Positions 52,915 through 64,000 of a stretch of 64,000 nt of DNA are shown here, piece by piece; the first letter of the stretch is position 1, and each line of letters opens with the position of its first letter. The DNA is from Paragorgia papillata (lineage: Eukaryota > Cnidaria > Anthozoa > Scleralcyonacea > Coralliidae), in the NCBI GenBank assembly GCA_035771165.1, contig JAWNZC010000106.1, forward strand, positions 930,001-994,000, written 5' to 3'. Under the pieces are notes generated by a model. It saw only the letters and a list, made by a program, of their open reading frames with translations. It searched no databases and had not been told where the DNA came from. The position numbers and the translations under genes are program-made.

Positions 52915-55185
52915 AAAAGCTAATCTCGACAGTTTACCACCTCTTCACTGCTCTACCGAAAACACTGCCTACGCAGCACTCTACGTTTTACTCTGAGGAA
53001 AGGCTCCGTTTGAAGCGTCCCCCCGGTCCCATAGGATATATAATTTCTGTCGGCAAAGCGCTTTTTCTATTTCTAAAGCTAACTTGCGATGACTTGTGTT
53101 CCCGTTTGATTAGGGCGTCGGCTCGTTGCTTAGAAAACCGGGACATGCAAATATCGTATGCAAAGCAGATCGGAGATCGTCGGAGATCTGTGGGATTGTC
53201 GGAAATGTGTTGGAATCACTGATCTCGAAATAAAACTGGATTAAGTATCTATTGTTTACAAAATGAAGCCGGAAGTCATCCATTACTAAGGGACCAAGTG
53301 ATGGTCTTTCTAGCGTATTGTGGCACCGATATAAACATTTTGTTGAATGAGATGCTGAATCTTTGAAAGAAAATATAGTTCAATATTCTTTTTTGGTACA
53401 GAAGACGTTTTAAGAAGACATAAAGACATTTTTAAGCATGTTTGGTCCCTTAGTAATGACGGATTTCTTTTGTTTAGCTGGCTTCATTTTATGAACCAGT
53501 GGACAATAGGTTGCACTATCCAGTTTTCTTTTGAGATCAGTGGTTGGAATCGACACATCGCCGACGATCTCCGTTCTCCGAAGGAGAGAGACATTGGACA
53601 TTATGGCGACACGAAGAAGAAAAGGAAGGGCGACAGAAGAGCACAGGGCTAAACATTTTCATGAAAAGAAAGTGGATCAGGACGGTTTTGAGGTGCGGAT
53701 TCTACCAGTAAAAGGTATCCCTGATGAGTTGATTGATAGGACGAGTAAGCAAGAGCAGTTTAAACATCAAACTCTGATGAGGTATTTATAACCACTACAA
53801 GGCTCTTAAATGCATGTTTTTCGCCGCAATCACAGTGGACGAACAATTTCTCTCGATCAGACTATGAACGTATAGTAAGTACATGAGACTAGATGCGATC
53901 GTAACTAAAAGCCGTAAAACTCTATCGTTTTTACGGTTTCTCTATTTACTTATTGGAAGACGACAAAGGCCAGAAGAAAGCCATGACAACTTCGACAACG
54001 CGGGAAATTTAAACGCTTTCTGGAAACTATTGCTTTCGACAAATCATAAATTCACGTTTGAAACAGATGTCGATTTTATCGAACCTAATGAGTAATGTGT
54101 ATTTGATTTGACACATGGTAGATTTGACAGTAAAAATATGTGGAAGATTTATGCAATGTTGTGGTCAGTTCTTGAAATCCAGTACGGCATAGTTAAACTA
54201 ACTAGATTGTTCATATACGACAAAAAAGCAAGGCATGGCTATTATTGAAATTATATAATTATTATTATTATTATATAAAAACTCATCAGATCATATTCCT
54301 TTGTTTTTAGTTGTTATTATCTCGGGCTAAATACCTCATGATAATAGACATTGTCTTTACATTACTCCTCGATATTTATTTCAAGTACAACTTAAAAACC
54401 TCCTATAAACGAAAAAGGTCTAATGAGTATTTATACAAGTTAAAAGCCTGGGGTTCACTTATTAATGAACACAAAACCTCTGATACTCTTTACAGTTACT
54501 ATAATTATTATATGGCTGTGTCATGTGAATGGTCTTTTCAGCAATTTGATTGGTTCCTGAGTGGTCTTTACAAACCAGTGAAAACCGTTTATTACAAAAA
54601 TTTAAAAATAAATAAAAAAGTTAAGCAAGACTAGCTAAAATATTGTGAAAATGAATTTACCAATAAAAAATTAAATGATAGTGTTTATGGTAACTGAAAG
54701 CACAGCATTCATTGAAAGTCGGTTACTTCGCCTATGGTCTTCACTGCTAATTGCACTCCGAACATTCAGATAAAACTAAAAAACCTGGGCCATACAATAG
54801 AAACCTTAATAACCTCGCTTGGCAGTCTTTACGGCAAAATTATCCTGCCCTTAGTCTTTTCACACAAACCTCACTCATTTGTTGCTCACTCACTCGGTCT
54901 GTACTGAATGACTGGGGGCATAATTTTGTGGTAAAGTCATCCTGCTTGGTTTTTAGTATATATACACTAATATTAAGAATATATACACAAATATATACAC
55001 TAATATATACTAATATATATAAATATTCAAAGATAAAAATATCGATATAATTTATATACAGACACGTGTATCGCTGTACTACAGCTCATCCATGTAGCTT
55101 GGAATAATCTAGATGTGAGAACTCCTCATATATACGCAAGTATATGGTAAAGATCGTCGTCACCTCCTGCTTGGTGCAGTAAGTT
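52915..55185. other. Spacer with uncertain exon-like ORFs
   Basis: ATG 53603 opens MATRRRKGRATEEHRAKHFH and runs basic/polar to a donor-like AG|GTATTT near 53780. A 107-residue AT-rich frame is at 54311-54634. Neither resembles a family I know and neither has supporting structure, so I do not call genes. Confidence 0.25.
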
Positions 55186-55740
55186 AACCCATAGATATAC
55201 ATGTGTGGGCCATACCCTTCCTTCCAGGCATGAGAAATTATAAAGATTATTATTGTTATTATTACTATCATCATTATCATTACATAAATACATGTATCAC
55301 CACTCTCACCACTGAGCTATCCTGACCATGTCTCAATATACAGTATATAATTATATATGGTATAGACAAACACTGACTGGTAAAGAAAGTGGGAAAATAC
55401 TTGTTAAAAAGTCAATGGTAAATGAATTATACTGTATGTATTATTAGTATTATTAATTAATTATTATTATATTATTATTATTATTGTAGTAAGTTAACCC
55501 ATATATATACATGTGTGGGCCATATAATTTCTTCCAGGCATGAGAACTTAGAAAGATTATTAGTATTATATCGTCATTATTATCTTTATTATTATCATCA
55601 TTATCATTACATAAATACACGTCAGGACACGGTGAGAGATTTTTCATATTTGTCTGAACATTGCTGACTGCCCTGATGACCATGTCTCAATAATTATACA
55701 GTACATAATTACAGTATATATGGTATAGACAAACTTAGGA
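55186..55740. repeat. Direct duplication of about 300-350 bases
   Basis: AGTAAGTTAACCCATAGATA ... CAGGCATGAGAA ... CATTATCATTACATAAATAC occurs at 55186-55295 and 55489-55620; CCATGTCTCAATA ... GGTATAGACAAAC occurs at 55328-55372 and 55680-55735. The copies differ in ATT-repeat length. Confidence 0.75.
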
Positions 55741-55770
55741 GTTTACTAACAAGTAAAGGAGAAGAAGGTT

Positions 55771-55879
55771 TCACACGAGCATTTTAATTACTGTACAGTT
55801 TTGTGCTGTTGGACTCATCACTGAGATCTAATGAGTGTACGCGACAGCACAAAACTGTACAATTAAAATGCTCGTGTGA
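55771..55879. repeat. Hairpin, 36-base arms
   Basis: TCACACGAGCATTTTAATTA to GTTTTGTGCTGT (55771-55809) pairs with 55844-55879; only TACT is unpaired on the left arm. The 34-base loop contains ACTCAT...ATGAGT, a further stem. Confidence 0.88.
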
Positions 55880-55897
55880 ATATATATATATATATAT

Positions 55898-56230
55898 AAT
55901 ATATCATACACGAGGAGTGTTTCATCAGGATATCCAAACACTGAGACGTTTAGCATCTCAAACAAATCAGTATTTTAAGAGAAAATCAAGATGAAAGTTT
56001 GCTTAATTTATGTAATTTCTTCCTCCGATATCCAAACCACCGACACGGTACTGATTTCCTTTGTGTTTTCCTCATGAATTATTAATGAGTTTGATATATA
56101 TATATGGAGGATATCGGAGGATATTGGATATCGGAGGAAGAAATTACATAAATTAAGCAAACTTTTATCTCCATTTTCTCTTAAAATACTGATTTGTTTG
56201 AGATGCTATATCATACCCTCTCGTGTATGA
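55898..56230. repeat. Inverted repeat around dispersed repeat copies
   Basis: ATATCATACACGAG through CTTCCTCCGATATCC (55905-56030) is mirrored by GGATATCGGAGGAAG through TCGTGTATGATATA (56118-56230). The arm ends carry TA microsatellites. Confidence 0.8.
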
Positions 56231-58327
56231 TATATTACATATATATATATATAGTATTATATATACCATATATATATATGGTATTTAATAAATATACAGC
56301 GAGACTAACGCCGATATCAGATGGAGTTTTACAAAGTCTGAACCAAGAAGATTTTAATATAAAAATCTTTGATATATATATATATATATAGTATTTAATA
56401 AATATGTCATTAATTTTTATTGTTGGATTGGGCTATTACATTTAATATGCGCACCCCCCTGTTGAGGACCTAGCTTTTGTTAACCCCCTGAAGAACTAAG
56501 ATTTTGATCTACCCCTGAAGAATTCTGTTTCCAGAATAGGACACCCCTAAAGAATTCCTGGTGTCCTCAACTCTAGTGTATTACCTTCTTCAGTATACAA
56601 TGCAAGTTCCAACTAAAGTATGGAATATTTACAAGGGCTCGTATGCATATACAAAATAACATGAATTAAATCATGTTTAAACTAATTATTCATTATTCTG
56701 TATTTTGAATCATCAAAAGCCCCCTTATGTTGCATATATATACTTTGAGTTTATATATATATATATGTAATATTTATAAACCGCGCAGGAGGGCTTTATC
56801 GGATATAAAACACGAGGCGATGGCCGAGTGTTTTAGAGCCGATAAAGCCCGTACTGCAAGGTTTTTAAATGACTTCTAAAAACAATCACTTCATACGTTC
56901 ATTGGCGTAGTAATTTTGAAAATTAAGCTTATCTCAGCCGTTAAAAACCAGCGAGAAACTTAGAGCGAGTCTATATCACATATATAGATCCGATACGCTC
57001 ATGATTTTTCTTTGTGTTTTCCTCATGAATTATTAATGAATTTTAGAAAAATATATATAAACTCAAAGTAAACTGATAAAAGTAGGTAAAGTGAAAGAAG
57101 TATAAAATTTTGATCATCGCTGAGAATATGTTGATACAAATTAACATTCCAATATTTACATTTCAACACATTAGTTTTATCATGTACTCCTTCACTTTTG
57201 TGTTGTGAATCTATTAATTTTACATTTTTAAATTTAAATTTTATAATTTCTCATAGGTTTGAAGAACTGAAGCGGTCTCAAATAAGCACAGCTCTTAATA
57301 AGCTATTAAATTACTTGGTGTGGGATTGCAAACTCATGTTGAGAATAAGGATGTTAGGTGCTACTCTAAGTGATGAACCATACCATTGATGAACCATTGA
57401 CTGATATGATTCGCCCACTCGGAGTAGTACCCAATATCCTCATATTATTAAACAATAAATGAAAAAATTATTCACAGCTTTCAATTGCTTCTCCTGAAGG
57501 ATGAAATTTAGAATAAGAGCACACTGTGCGTGTACTCAGTTGAGTTGTATTGTAGCTAACCGTCTCATTTTGGTTCTAGGCATAGGTATTTGAATCAAAA
57601 TAAAAGTTAGAATATCGTACTTATTCAATTAAGCACACGCACAGTGCTCTTATAATTCTAAATTTATTCAATCCTTGGCCTCGAACCAAAAGAGAAGTTA
57701 GGTATTGGACCTTGTTTAAAAAATGGGGCAATGACCTCCGATTTAATGTTCTTTTATATGCATGTATGCTCTTCAAAATTTTATAAATAAAACATTTTTG
57801 AATTTTATATGTAATATTAAACAAGATCACAAGGCAAATAAACAGGCACATAATGTCATATAAAAAGAATAGTAAATCGTACGCCATTTCTAAATGATTA
57901 GAGTGCTGCATAGGCTGCGTACATTACGACATATAGAAAAGGTAAACAGTCGTTACACATTACTGCCGAAATTTGTAACAACGGAAAATTAACATTTTGA
58001 GCAGAGTCCTTCAAGGTTTACTCCAATGAAGGGATCCACTTGAAATGTCAGTTTTTCAACCTGACAAATTTCAGCAAAACATCACTCCCATTTCTAACGT
58101 GCTGATTACATGAGCCGGGCTAGCCCGGCTAACCGGGCTGACTCTTGTCACGAAATTCTTTCCTAGGCCGCAAAAGGAGATTTTAAACAACGTTAGGGTT
58201 CGTTTACATCTAAACTAAACCAATTCTTCTTTGTGCATTTAGTTTATGCAAGTTTCGAAACCACAGTGAGATTCTACAATCAATCGCGTGAGCTCACGTA
58301 TTCGATCAGCACCTATATAAATAAGCT
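56231..58327. other. AT-rich spacer with small structures
   Basis: Holds TA microsatellites, a hairpin at 56791-56850, a degenerate Penelope-like tail near 57960-58060 and a perfect 16-base palindrome GCCGGGCTAGCCCGGC at 58114. No gene. Confidence 0.4.
56791..56850. repeat. Two-part hairpin
   Basis: GGGCTTTATCGG pairs with CCGATAAAGCCC, and inside it TAAAACAC pairs with GTGTTTTA; the loop is GAGGCGATGGCCGA. Confidence 0.85.
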
Positions 58328-61300
58328 CTACTGACGCAGTCTCCCTTGTGCTAAAAGTGGCATTACTTCTACTGTGTAAACACAGTCTGGTTCACTAACA
58401 TAAACCACTGAAATCTCATCATCTTCAATTGAGGAAGCCTGTATTTCTGCAACATACCAGCCTGGTTTCCACCCAGAATCTCCAATCTCCGTTGAGGTCC
58501 ATCTAATTTTTACCTTCGAGCCAACTTCAAAGTAATCTTCATAGTCATCCGCCTTGCCCTTGGTTTTGCACTCGAAACCTGTTGGATCTTCATCGATGTC
58601 TTTTTCAGAGCTTCTCTCAGATTTGGCGTCGAGGTAAAGCAGCAAAGGGTCCAATAACGTTTCCAGATTCTGGCTTAATACCCCATCAGGAATTTGAATT
58701 TTTGATGTACTTTTCAAAACGCTGCCAGAGAATTTTCTTGTTCTGCAAACATCTGGTTGACCAACGATTTCGCAGCTCATTTGATAAAATATCATTGATT
58801 TAATCAGCTTAATAAAATCTTTTATTTCACGTATTTGCATATAGGAAGTCAGGTAACATCTCCCATGCCTCAGGAGAAATACACGAAGAACTAAATTGTC
58901 CTTCTTCCCAGATATGGGTAGGTTGTGGTACTTCAAAATATATTGAAGAGTGGCAGCAGGGAGCTTTTTTAACTCGGAAATGTTTTCTGGTAATAAGTCG
59001 AAATCGCCATTGTATCTTGCTCGAAATTCCTCTGGAGGTTCTTCACCATTAGCAATTGTGATCAACTTAACAATTCTATATTTGGGGCCTTTGAAAGGTA
59101 TATTCAGTTTTTTACAGTGTTGTTGTAGATTGTTCATGTTCAACTTGTACAAAGGATGGTTGCGCCAGGTTTCTCGTCCAATATTGTCACGATAGCTTTT
59201 TTCAGCTTTGTTTCTATTTTCTGTAAAAAACATGGTTACTTCTTCGATCGGTAACCACGCAATCAGAGCAAGCTGCTGTAAAATGTCATCGGAAGGATCA
59301 TTGTCAACGTCGAAAAATGTGTTAAGGATTCTTGTTGGCAAGTATATGTCACGTGATAAAAGAATTTCGGGCATGTCTTTCGTGAGTTGTTCAGTTTTTT
59401 CGTAAGATAAATAATGAAGTTCTCCTGAATTTAGCCAACGGGTATAATCCGGTATTGGCTGGAGTTTGCCTTAATTAGAAAAATCAGAAGAATTACATAG
59501 CATCGTTCCGTACTTATCCTTGTAGGCCGTGGTTTCATCCAACTGGTTAGTAATTAGTTGGTAATCGAGAGCATAAGAACCACCGTAGCTTGCATCAATC
59601 TTCCAGGTTTCAGCCAAGGTGTTCAGGTATTCATTCTCTAATGGTGCATACGTCCAATCGCATTCTAGTTTGCGTTCTTCGTTCAAAGTTGGAAATTCTT
59701 TTAATTTGTCTTCGTCATTAAAAATCACGTTTTGAGCAACACCCCTGAAACATTTTATAAAATTATTCCCGAAACGAGCACAAGATATACATTGCCTAAC
59801 ATCTTCGGCCATTGTCTCCATGTTTTCAAGATGTTCAGGGCTGTATATCTCTGCATTCTTGTGGACTTTTGTACTGCAAAACGCACCATGCCTTGACAAC
59901 GCAACATTTTCGGCGGCATGGACTCGCTCCACAAAATTTCTTTTGCTGTGGTACTCAGCAAAACTTCTCTGGTTAATTTTACTTAGCTGCATTACCTTCA
60001 GCAAACGAACCATACACATCTGAGTTAGTGCGCTGTCCGGATCTTCTCCGTGTCCATTGTCCACAATGAAACTGAATAAACTCTTCAGGGCCCCAGTGTC
60101 CGGGTTCCTAAAGATAGAATCTAATGAAGGCAGAGTTAATAGGTAAAACATTTCATTCATCCCCCTAAATGTAGTTTCGGGTTCTGATATCCCGAGGTAT
60201 ATCAGTGTTACTGGCTTTCCTGTTCTCCTTACTGTTATATTTTTGTTAGAACTTGAGAGCTCACTACCCGTGTCTAAATCCATAAATAAGTGAGTCATTG
60301 GAACAACAGCGTTCGTCCTGCTTTGATCAAAAGTATGATCTTCATACGAAATCGGCTTCCAAGATTTGCCAGGATTTTGTACGGGTTGAATATCTCCACA
60401 CACTATCGCTTTAGCATCTCTTGAATCAACGACGTGGTCGTTTGAAGTTTTCTCTGCCTCCTCCAACATTAAATTTACCGCTTTGGTGGACCAGTGTAAA
60501 TTGACAACCAAGTGAGATACTGCATCACGCGGTGGGCGTTTGAGTGATATTCGAGCGTTAATGTTCTTTCCTGCATGGTGTCTTCTGGCTTCAAGGGAGT
60601 TATCTTTGTAAGATTCGGTGTAGTTGTAGCACGATGATAATGAAATTGAAAACGTGGGGGGAGCGACTTTTAAAAGAATTTCTCTAGCCTGCCACATGAA
60701 AAGAATATTATCTGTACTTCTATACATTATGTCCGTCGTAAGTCTGTTGTGAGACTCCAAACCGCCTTCGATACCCCTCTGTCCTGTAGCGAAAATACTT
60801 TCCAGGACCAAACCAAGTTCAGGAAATATTTCTGCCTTAAGCGCGCGACCTCTGCTGTCGTACTGCTTTCGAAATTCTTTGGATTTTCTCAACGCTATTG
60901 TCCGTTTGTAGAGACGTCGCTGTTTCTCATTGGTCATATCATTACGAACCATTTTGGACGTTGTTTCAATATCTTCGAACTGAATTAAGTTTCCCTCAAG
61001 TTCATTTTTGCTTGCCATAATTGCGTTTTTGTTCTTCACATTAGAAAGCTTCGCTACAAAGTTTGTGCTGGTAGCTTTTGCAAAAAGACCTTTGATTAAA
61101 TCTCGATCTTTCTTGGTGTCTGCAAATCGCAACGCTGTGTTAAAAAGCCCTCCAATCTCACTTTCAATGTGGCTGTTCATATGCTTTGTTACCCCCGATC
61201 TGCTCAATTCTTCGAGTTTTTCAACAAACATATCTAAATTTTCTCGGTTTTCAACAAAGAATGCCGTTTCTTGTACAATGTACTTTTGACAAGCTTAAAT

Positions 61301-62172
61301 ACGGTGATAGAACTGTCAGTAATTCAATGGGCTTTGGGCACCTCTTAAGATATTTGTTAGTAATTCTTTCTTTGCAGGTTTTATACACCGTGCAAAGCTG
61401 TTTCGCGCTAATCAAAGGGCCATTTTTCAAAAAATACCTGCCGACTTCAAGTATGATCTGATATTTTTGTTTCAAATGTTGGTTCGCTTCACTTAAGAGC
61501 TTTCTTTCTAAGTCCACAACATTCTTTTGTAAGTATCCGTCGACATGCCCAATACGATTTCGATAGTTATTTTTAGAAGATAGTTTACCCCGCCTCTGAT
61601 ACCATCTTTTCGATAGTTTGGGGAAAATTAAAGTACGCGTATTTCCTTGGTTATCTTTCATATCAACATCGCTGTCACCAATTGACGAATACCATGTCTT
61701 AGACATGCGAGGAAAGGGTAAAACTGACAATGTATGAGAATCATTGCTAGTGAATATCGTTGGAGGGAAGGTACCTGAAATGTTACCTACTGACTTGGTG
61801 ACAGAATTATCTTCTCTAGCGATCTCATCAATTTTATCCCCAACTCTAGGAACAACAGAGTTATCAGTAAGTTCCTGTTCACTGACGTTAGAGTATGACG
61901 AGACAAGATGTTGCGGAATGCAGTGTTGATGGGACTGCGATTTGTACCAATTTCGTGACAGGAAAGGAAATGGAAGAGTTGAGTGGGCATCGGCAACTTT
62001 TAGCTTCTTTTGTTGCTGGGGACGATTGCTCTCTTGTCGTCTTTTGCCAAACGTTAACGGTGTATCTACTTTTTTCCTCTTTGGGATCGGTGTTACAACT
62101 TTCGCATCATGTGTTCTAAGTGACAAATATAAACCATTGTAAATTAGGCGTTCGTGCATCTTTGAAAAATAT

Positions 62173-63073
62173 CTGCGCTATTCGAGCGTTTCCGATTAAA
62201 AAAAGATATAGAAAAAATATCATGTTTCTGTAGCGTTTCCTTAAAATAAGCCAGTTCGGAGTTTTGATTGCGCATAAGATATGTTCAGCGATAAAACGTT
62301 GTTAACCTATAACACGAGGCTGAGAGCGAGTTACTGTTTGTGCCCTATAAAGTTACGACATGCCCAATCGGCATTGATTGACCTTGATGTGGGTTACAGT
62401 TTTTAAGGATCGAGAATTAGATTTTTGATAGTACTGTATGTCAAGACTGATCAAACACTCAACTCCTAAAACTGTAACCCCATCAACCTATGTTACATCA
62501 TTTCGATTTTATTCCGAATTTCATTTGCATTCCAAACCCTGAGACTTTGGTCAAACGTCGAACTTTTCATGAGTCGAACTATATGCAAGTCTATCTGATT
62601 TAAGCTAATTTTCATTTTGCATGGAGTTTAGCCTGTGTCGCAGCCTAACTTTCCACCCGGATGAAAATCCGGGTGGAAAGTTAGGCTGCGACACAGGCTA
62701 CATTGAGTTTGACTCATATGAGAAAAGTGGACGTTAAGTGGAAATTGCGATGATGAACCGGTATAATCATTGTAATAACCCCCAGGGCCGGCCGAAGTAA
62801 GTGTATATTCAACCTGTATCACTGTATCATGAAATAGCTAGTACTAGCCGAAGAAATTCGCGATGATGACGAGGCGATTGATAGATAAGAAGACGATAAT
62901 GACAAGGGAATCAGGGATGTTCTTTCATGAATTGGTAATTTTAAAATAAATTATTTGTATGTCAACCGCTCTCGATTTGGCGCCGCACCAAAAACTAGCA
63001 AATTAGTGAATAATCGCCGCGGCACTTATTCAAGCATTTTACGATATACTTTTGGGTAGTTATGTTTTCTTAC
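62173..63073 (-). other. Predicted 901-base intron of the multidomain gene
   Basis: GTAAGA at the 5' end and GCGCAG at the 3' end, with codon phase matching on both sides (AG|A). It contains a perfect 34-base inverted repeat. Confidence 0.65.
62629..62700. repeat. Perfect 34-base inverted repeat with GAAA loop
   Basis: TAGCCTGTGTCGCAGCCTAA continues to ACCCGGAT, then GAAA, then the exact reverse complement. Lies in the predicted intron. It could be a tiny fold-back element or a small-RNA hairpin. Confidence 0.95.
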
Positions 63074-64000
63074 CTTTTAGAAGTTGCCTGCGACTGCGCG
63101 CTTCTCGCTAAGGGAGGGAAGTCATCCTCGTCAAATGAAGGTTGCGTATCCTCTATATCATGTGCTGGAAACAGTGGCACAAAATGGTTAGGTTGGAAAA
63201 CAACTCCTGGTTTACTATTCAAGTTGGAATCCCTCGAAAACATTATGTAAACTGTTCGACTTGTAGTCGCTGAACATTGTAACTGAGCCGATTCCTGTAG
63301 CCGTGGAAATACTTTTCCATGAAGCAATGGTCTCATTGCTTTGTGTGCAATTGGATAAACTGAAAAGACAGGACGACGTAAAACTGATGCCAATGCCATT
63401 ACTTGAATTAAGGCAGACCATTTTCGTGGTATACAAGTCGCAATTGCTTCTTGGCGTACAATACTTTCCATGTCGCGAATGTCGGGATAATCGCACGATA
63501 GCGACATCGCAAAGATGCAGTTCGAAGTGTAATGTGTCTTTCCAAGAAGTCTTTGGAAATGAGGATGGCTTGCATAGTAACGTGCATTTAGGTAAAGTTC
63601 CCCGGCAACGAGAAGCCTCCGAATGTGTCATAGTTTCTCGCTGCCATATATAGCCATAGACGCAGAATTATACAAACAGTTGCCATCTGCCGTCGACCTT
63701 TTCGCTATCAGTTGAACTGGGACATCTTCAGGCATTAGTAGCGTAGCCAGATCGTCCTCAGGAACACTCACGAGTGAGCGATAGTTGTTCTTCTCCACCT
63801 GTAACGATCGAAGAATGGTTTCATACTTCGTAATAAGTCTTTTGTATTGACTGTCATCTTTTCGAATCATTGCTGTCTTTAAGGATGCCAAATCTTTCAG
63901 AGTTTCTTGCACAGACATTATATTAGTTGCAGTTGCAGGACTATTAATCACGCGAAATAACAAAGCTTTGAATGACAAATAAACAAAAGGTTGGCCGTAT

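Larger units (their letters stand above)
58328..63978 (-). pseudogene. Large spliced multidomain gene: OTU, DDE-like core, SAP, Tudor-like; broken
   Basis: Exon 1 (63978-63074) has an OTU protease domain: TADGNCLYNSASMAIYG with catalytic Asp98 and Cys101, and QPNHFVPLF with the His. It ends at donor AAAAG|GTAAGA; acceptor GCGCAG at 62173 restores phase. Exon 2 runs from 62172 to 58328. A 300-residue region with three FPxxSKxWY-like repeats comes first. Next is a conserved core with SRDAKAIVCGD, FSFIVDNGHGED and SKRNFVERVHAAENVALSRH, which I read as a possible D-D-E (43 residues between the last two). Two SAP-like helices follow (NNLQQHCKKLNIPFKGPKYR; LPAATLQYILKYHNLPISGK), then a Tudor/chromo-like end (GWYVAEIQASSIEDDEISVV). 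Breaks: TGA at 63628, a shift near 61290, TAA at 59471; all flanking sequence stays in frame. I know of no superfamily name for it. Probably a mobile-element gene. Confidence 0.6.

Noticed and set aside
58328..63978. Stop-codon reassignment, because TGA and TAA lie in otherwise open sequence
   Set aside because: A frameshift is also present, and other genes in the window use TGA and TAA as normal stops; simple decay explains it.

Overview
The window looks like invertebrate animal DNA, most likely from a cnidarian (coral, anemone or hydrozoan type). It is AT-rich with long spacers and spliced genes. Nearly everything recognisable is mobile: hAT, Helentron, ISL2EU, PIF/Harbinger, CMC/EnSpm-like, CR1-like LINEs, tRNA/5S SINEs, MITEs and Polinton/adintovirus-like elements of the kinds common in cnidarian genomes. 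No ordinary host gene was recognised with confidence. The organism call is inference from element types, not from a marker gene.

Layout. 1-2590: a broken hAT transposase gene whose N-terminus is an OTU-type protease domain. 2850-4140: a composite SINE and a 204-base tandem repeat. 4850-7686: fragments of Polinton-like elements with one apparently intact gene. 7687-35290: a Helentron (DUF6570 region, HUH Rep, PIF1 helicase, endonuclease) cut into pieces by an ISL2EU transposon (8490-12650), a SINE (34490-34800) and a Harbinger transposon (14403-32445). The Harbinger itself contains a 13.5 kb Polinton-like element (16048-29524) and a MITE. The Harbinger boundaries are exact: TTA at both ends, with the Helentron frame running through. 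36576-42470: a CMC/EnSpm-like transposase gene and two LINE pieces. 45026-52479: a second, small Polinton-like element with terminal inverted repeats, split by a CAGGGG-ended transposon. 52648-58300: MITEs, inverted repeats and AT-rich spacer. 58328-63978: a large spliced multidomain gene (OTU, a possible DDE/RNase H-fold core, two SAP motifs, a Tudor-like end) that I cannot assign to a known transposon superfamily.

The main Polinton-like element has very long inverted termini (3.3 kb left, 4.4 kb right). The left arm carries a Bcl-2-like gene, two unknown genes and a chromodomain integrase. The core holds a penton-like protein, a small basic virion protein, a double jelly-roll capsid protein, an adenain-like protease, two small conserved genes and a zinc-finger packaging ATPase. 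No DNA polymerase or other replicase was seen. The left arm is largely open while the right arm is mutated and carries 1.2 kb from a different relative. Several capsid-region genes are broken by short duplications or homopolymer shifts, so this is a degraded, probably non-functional copy.
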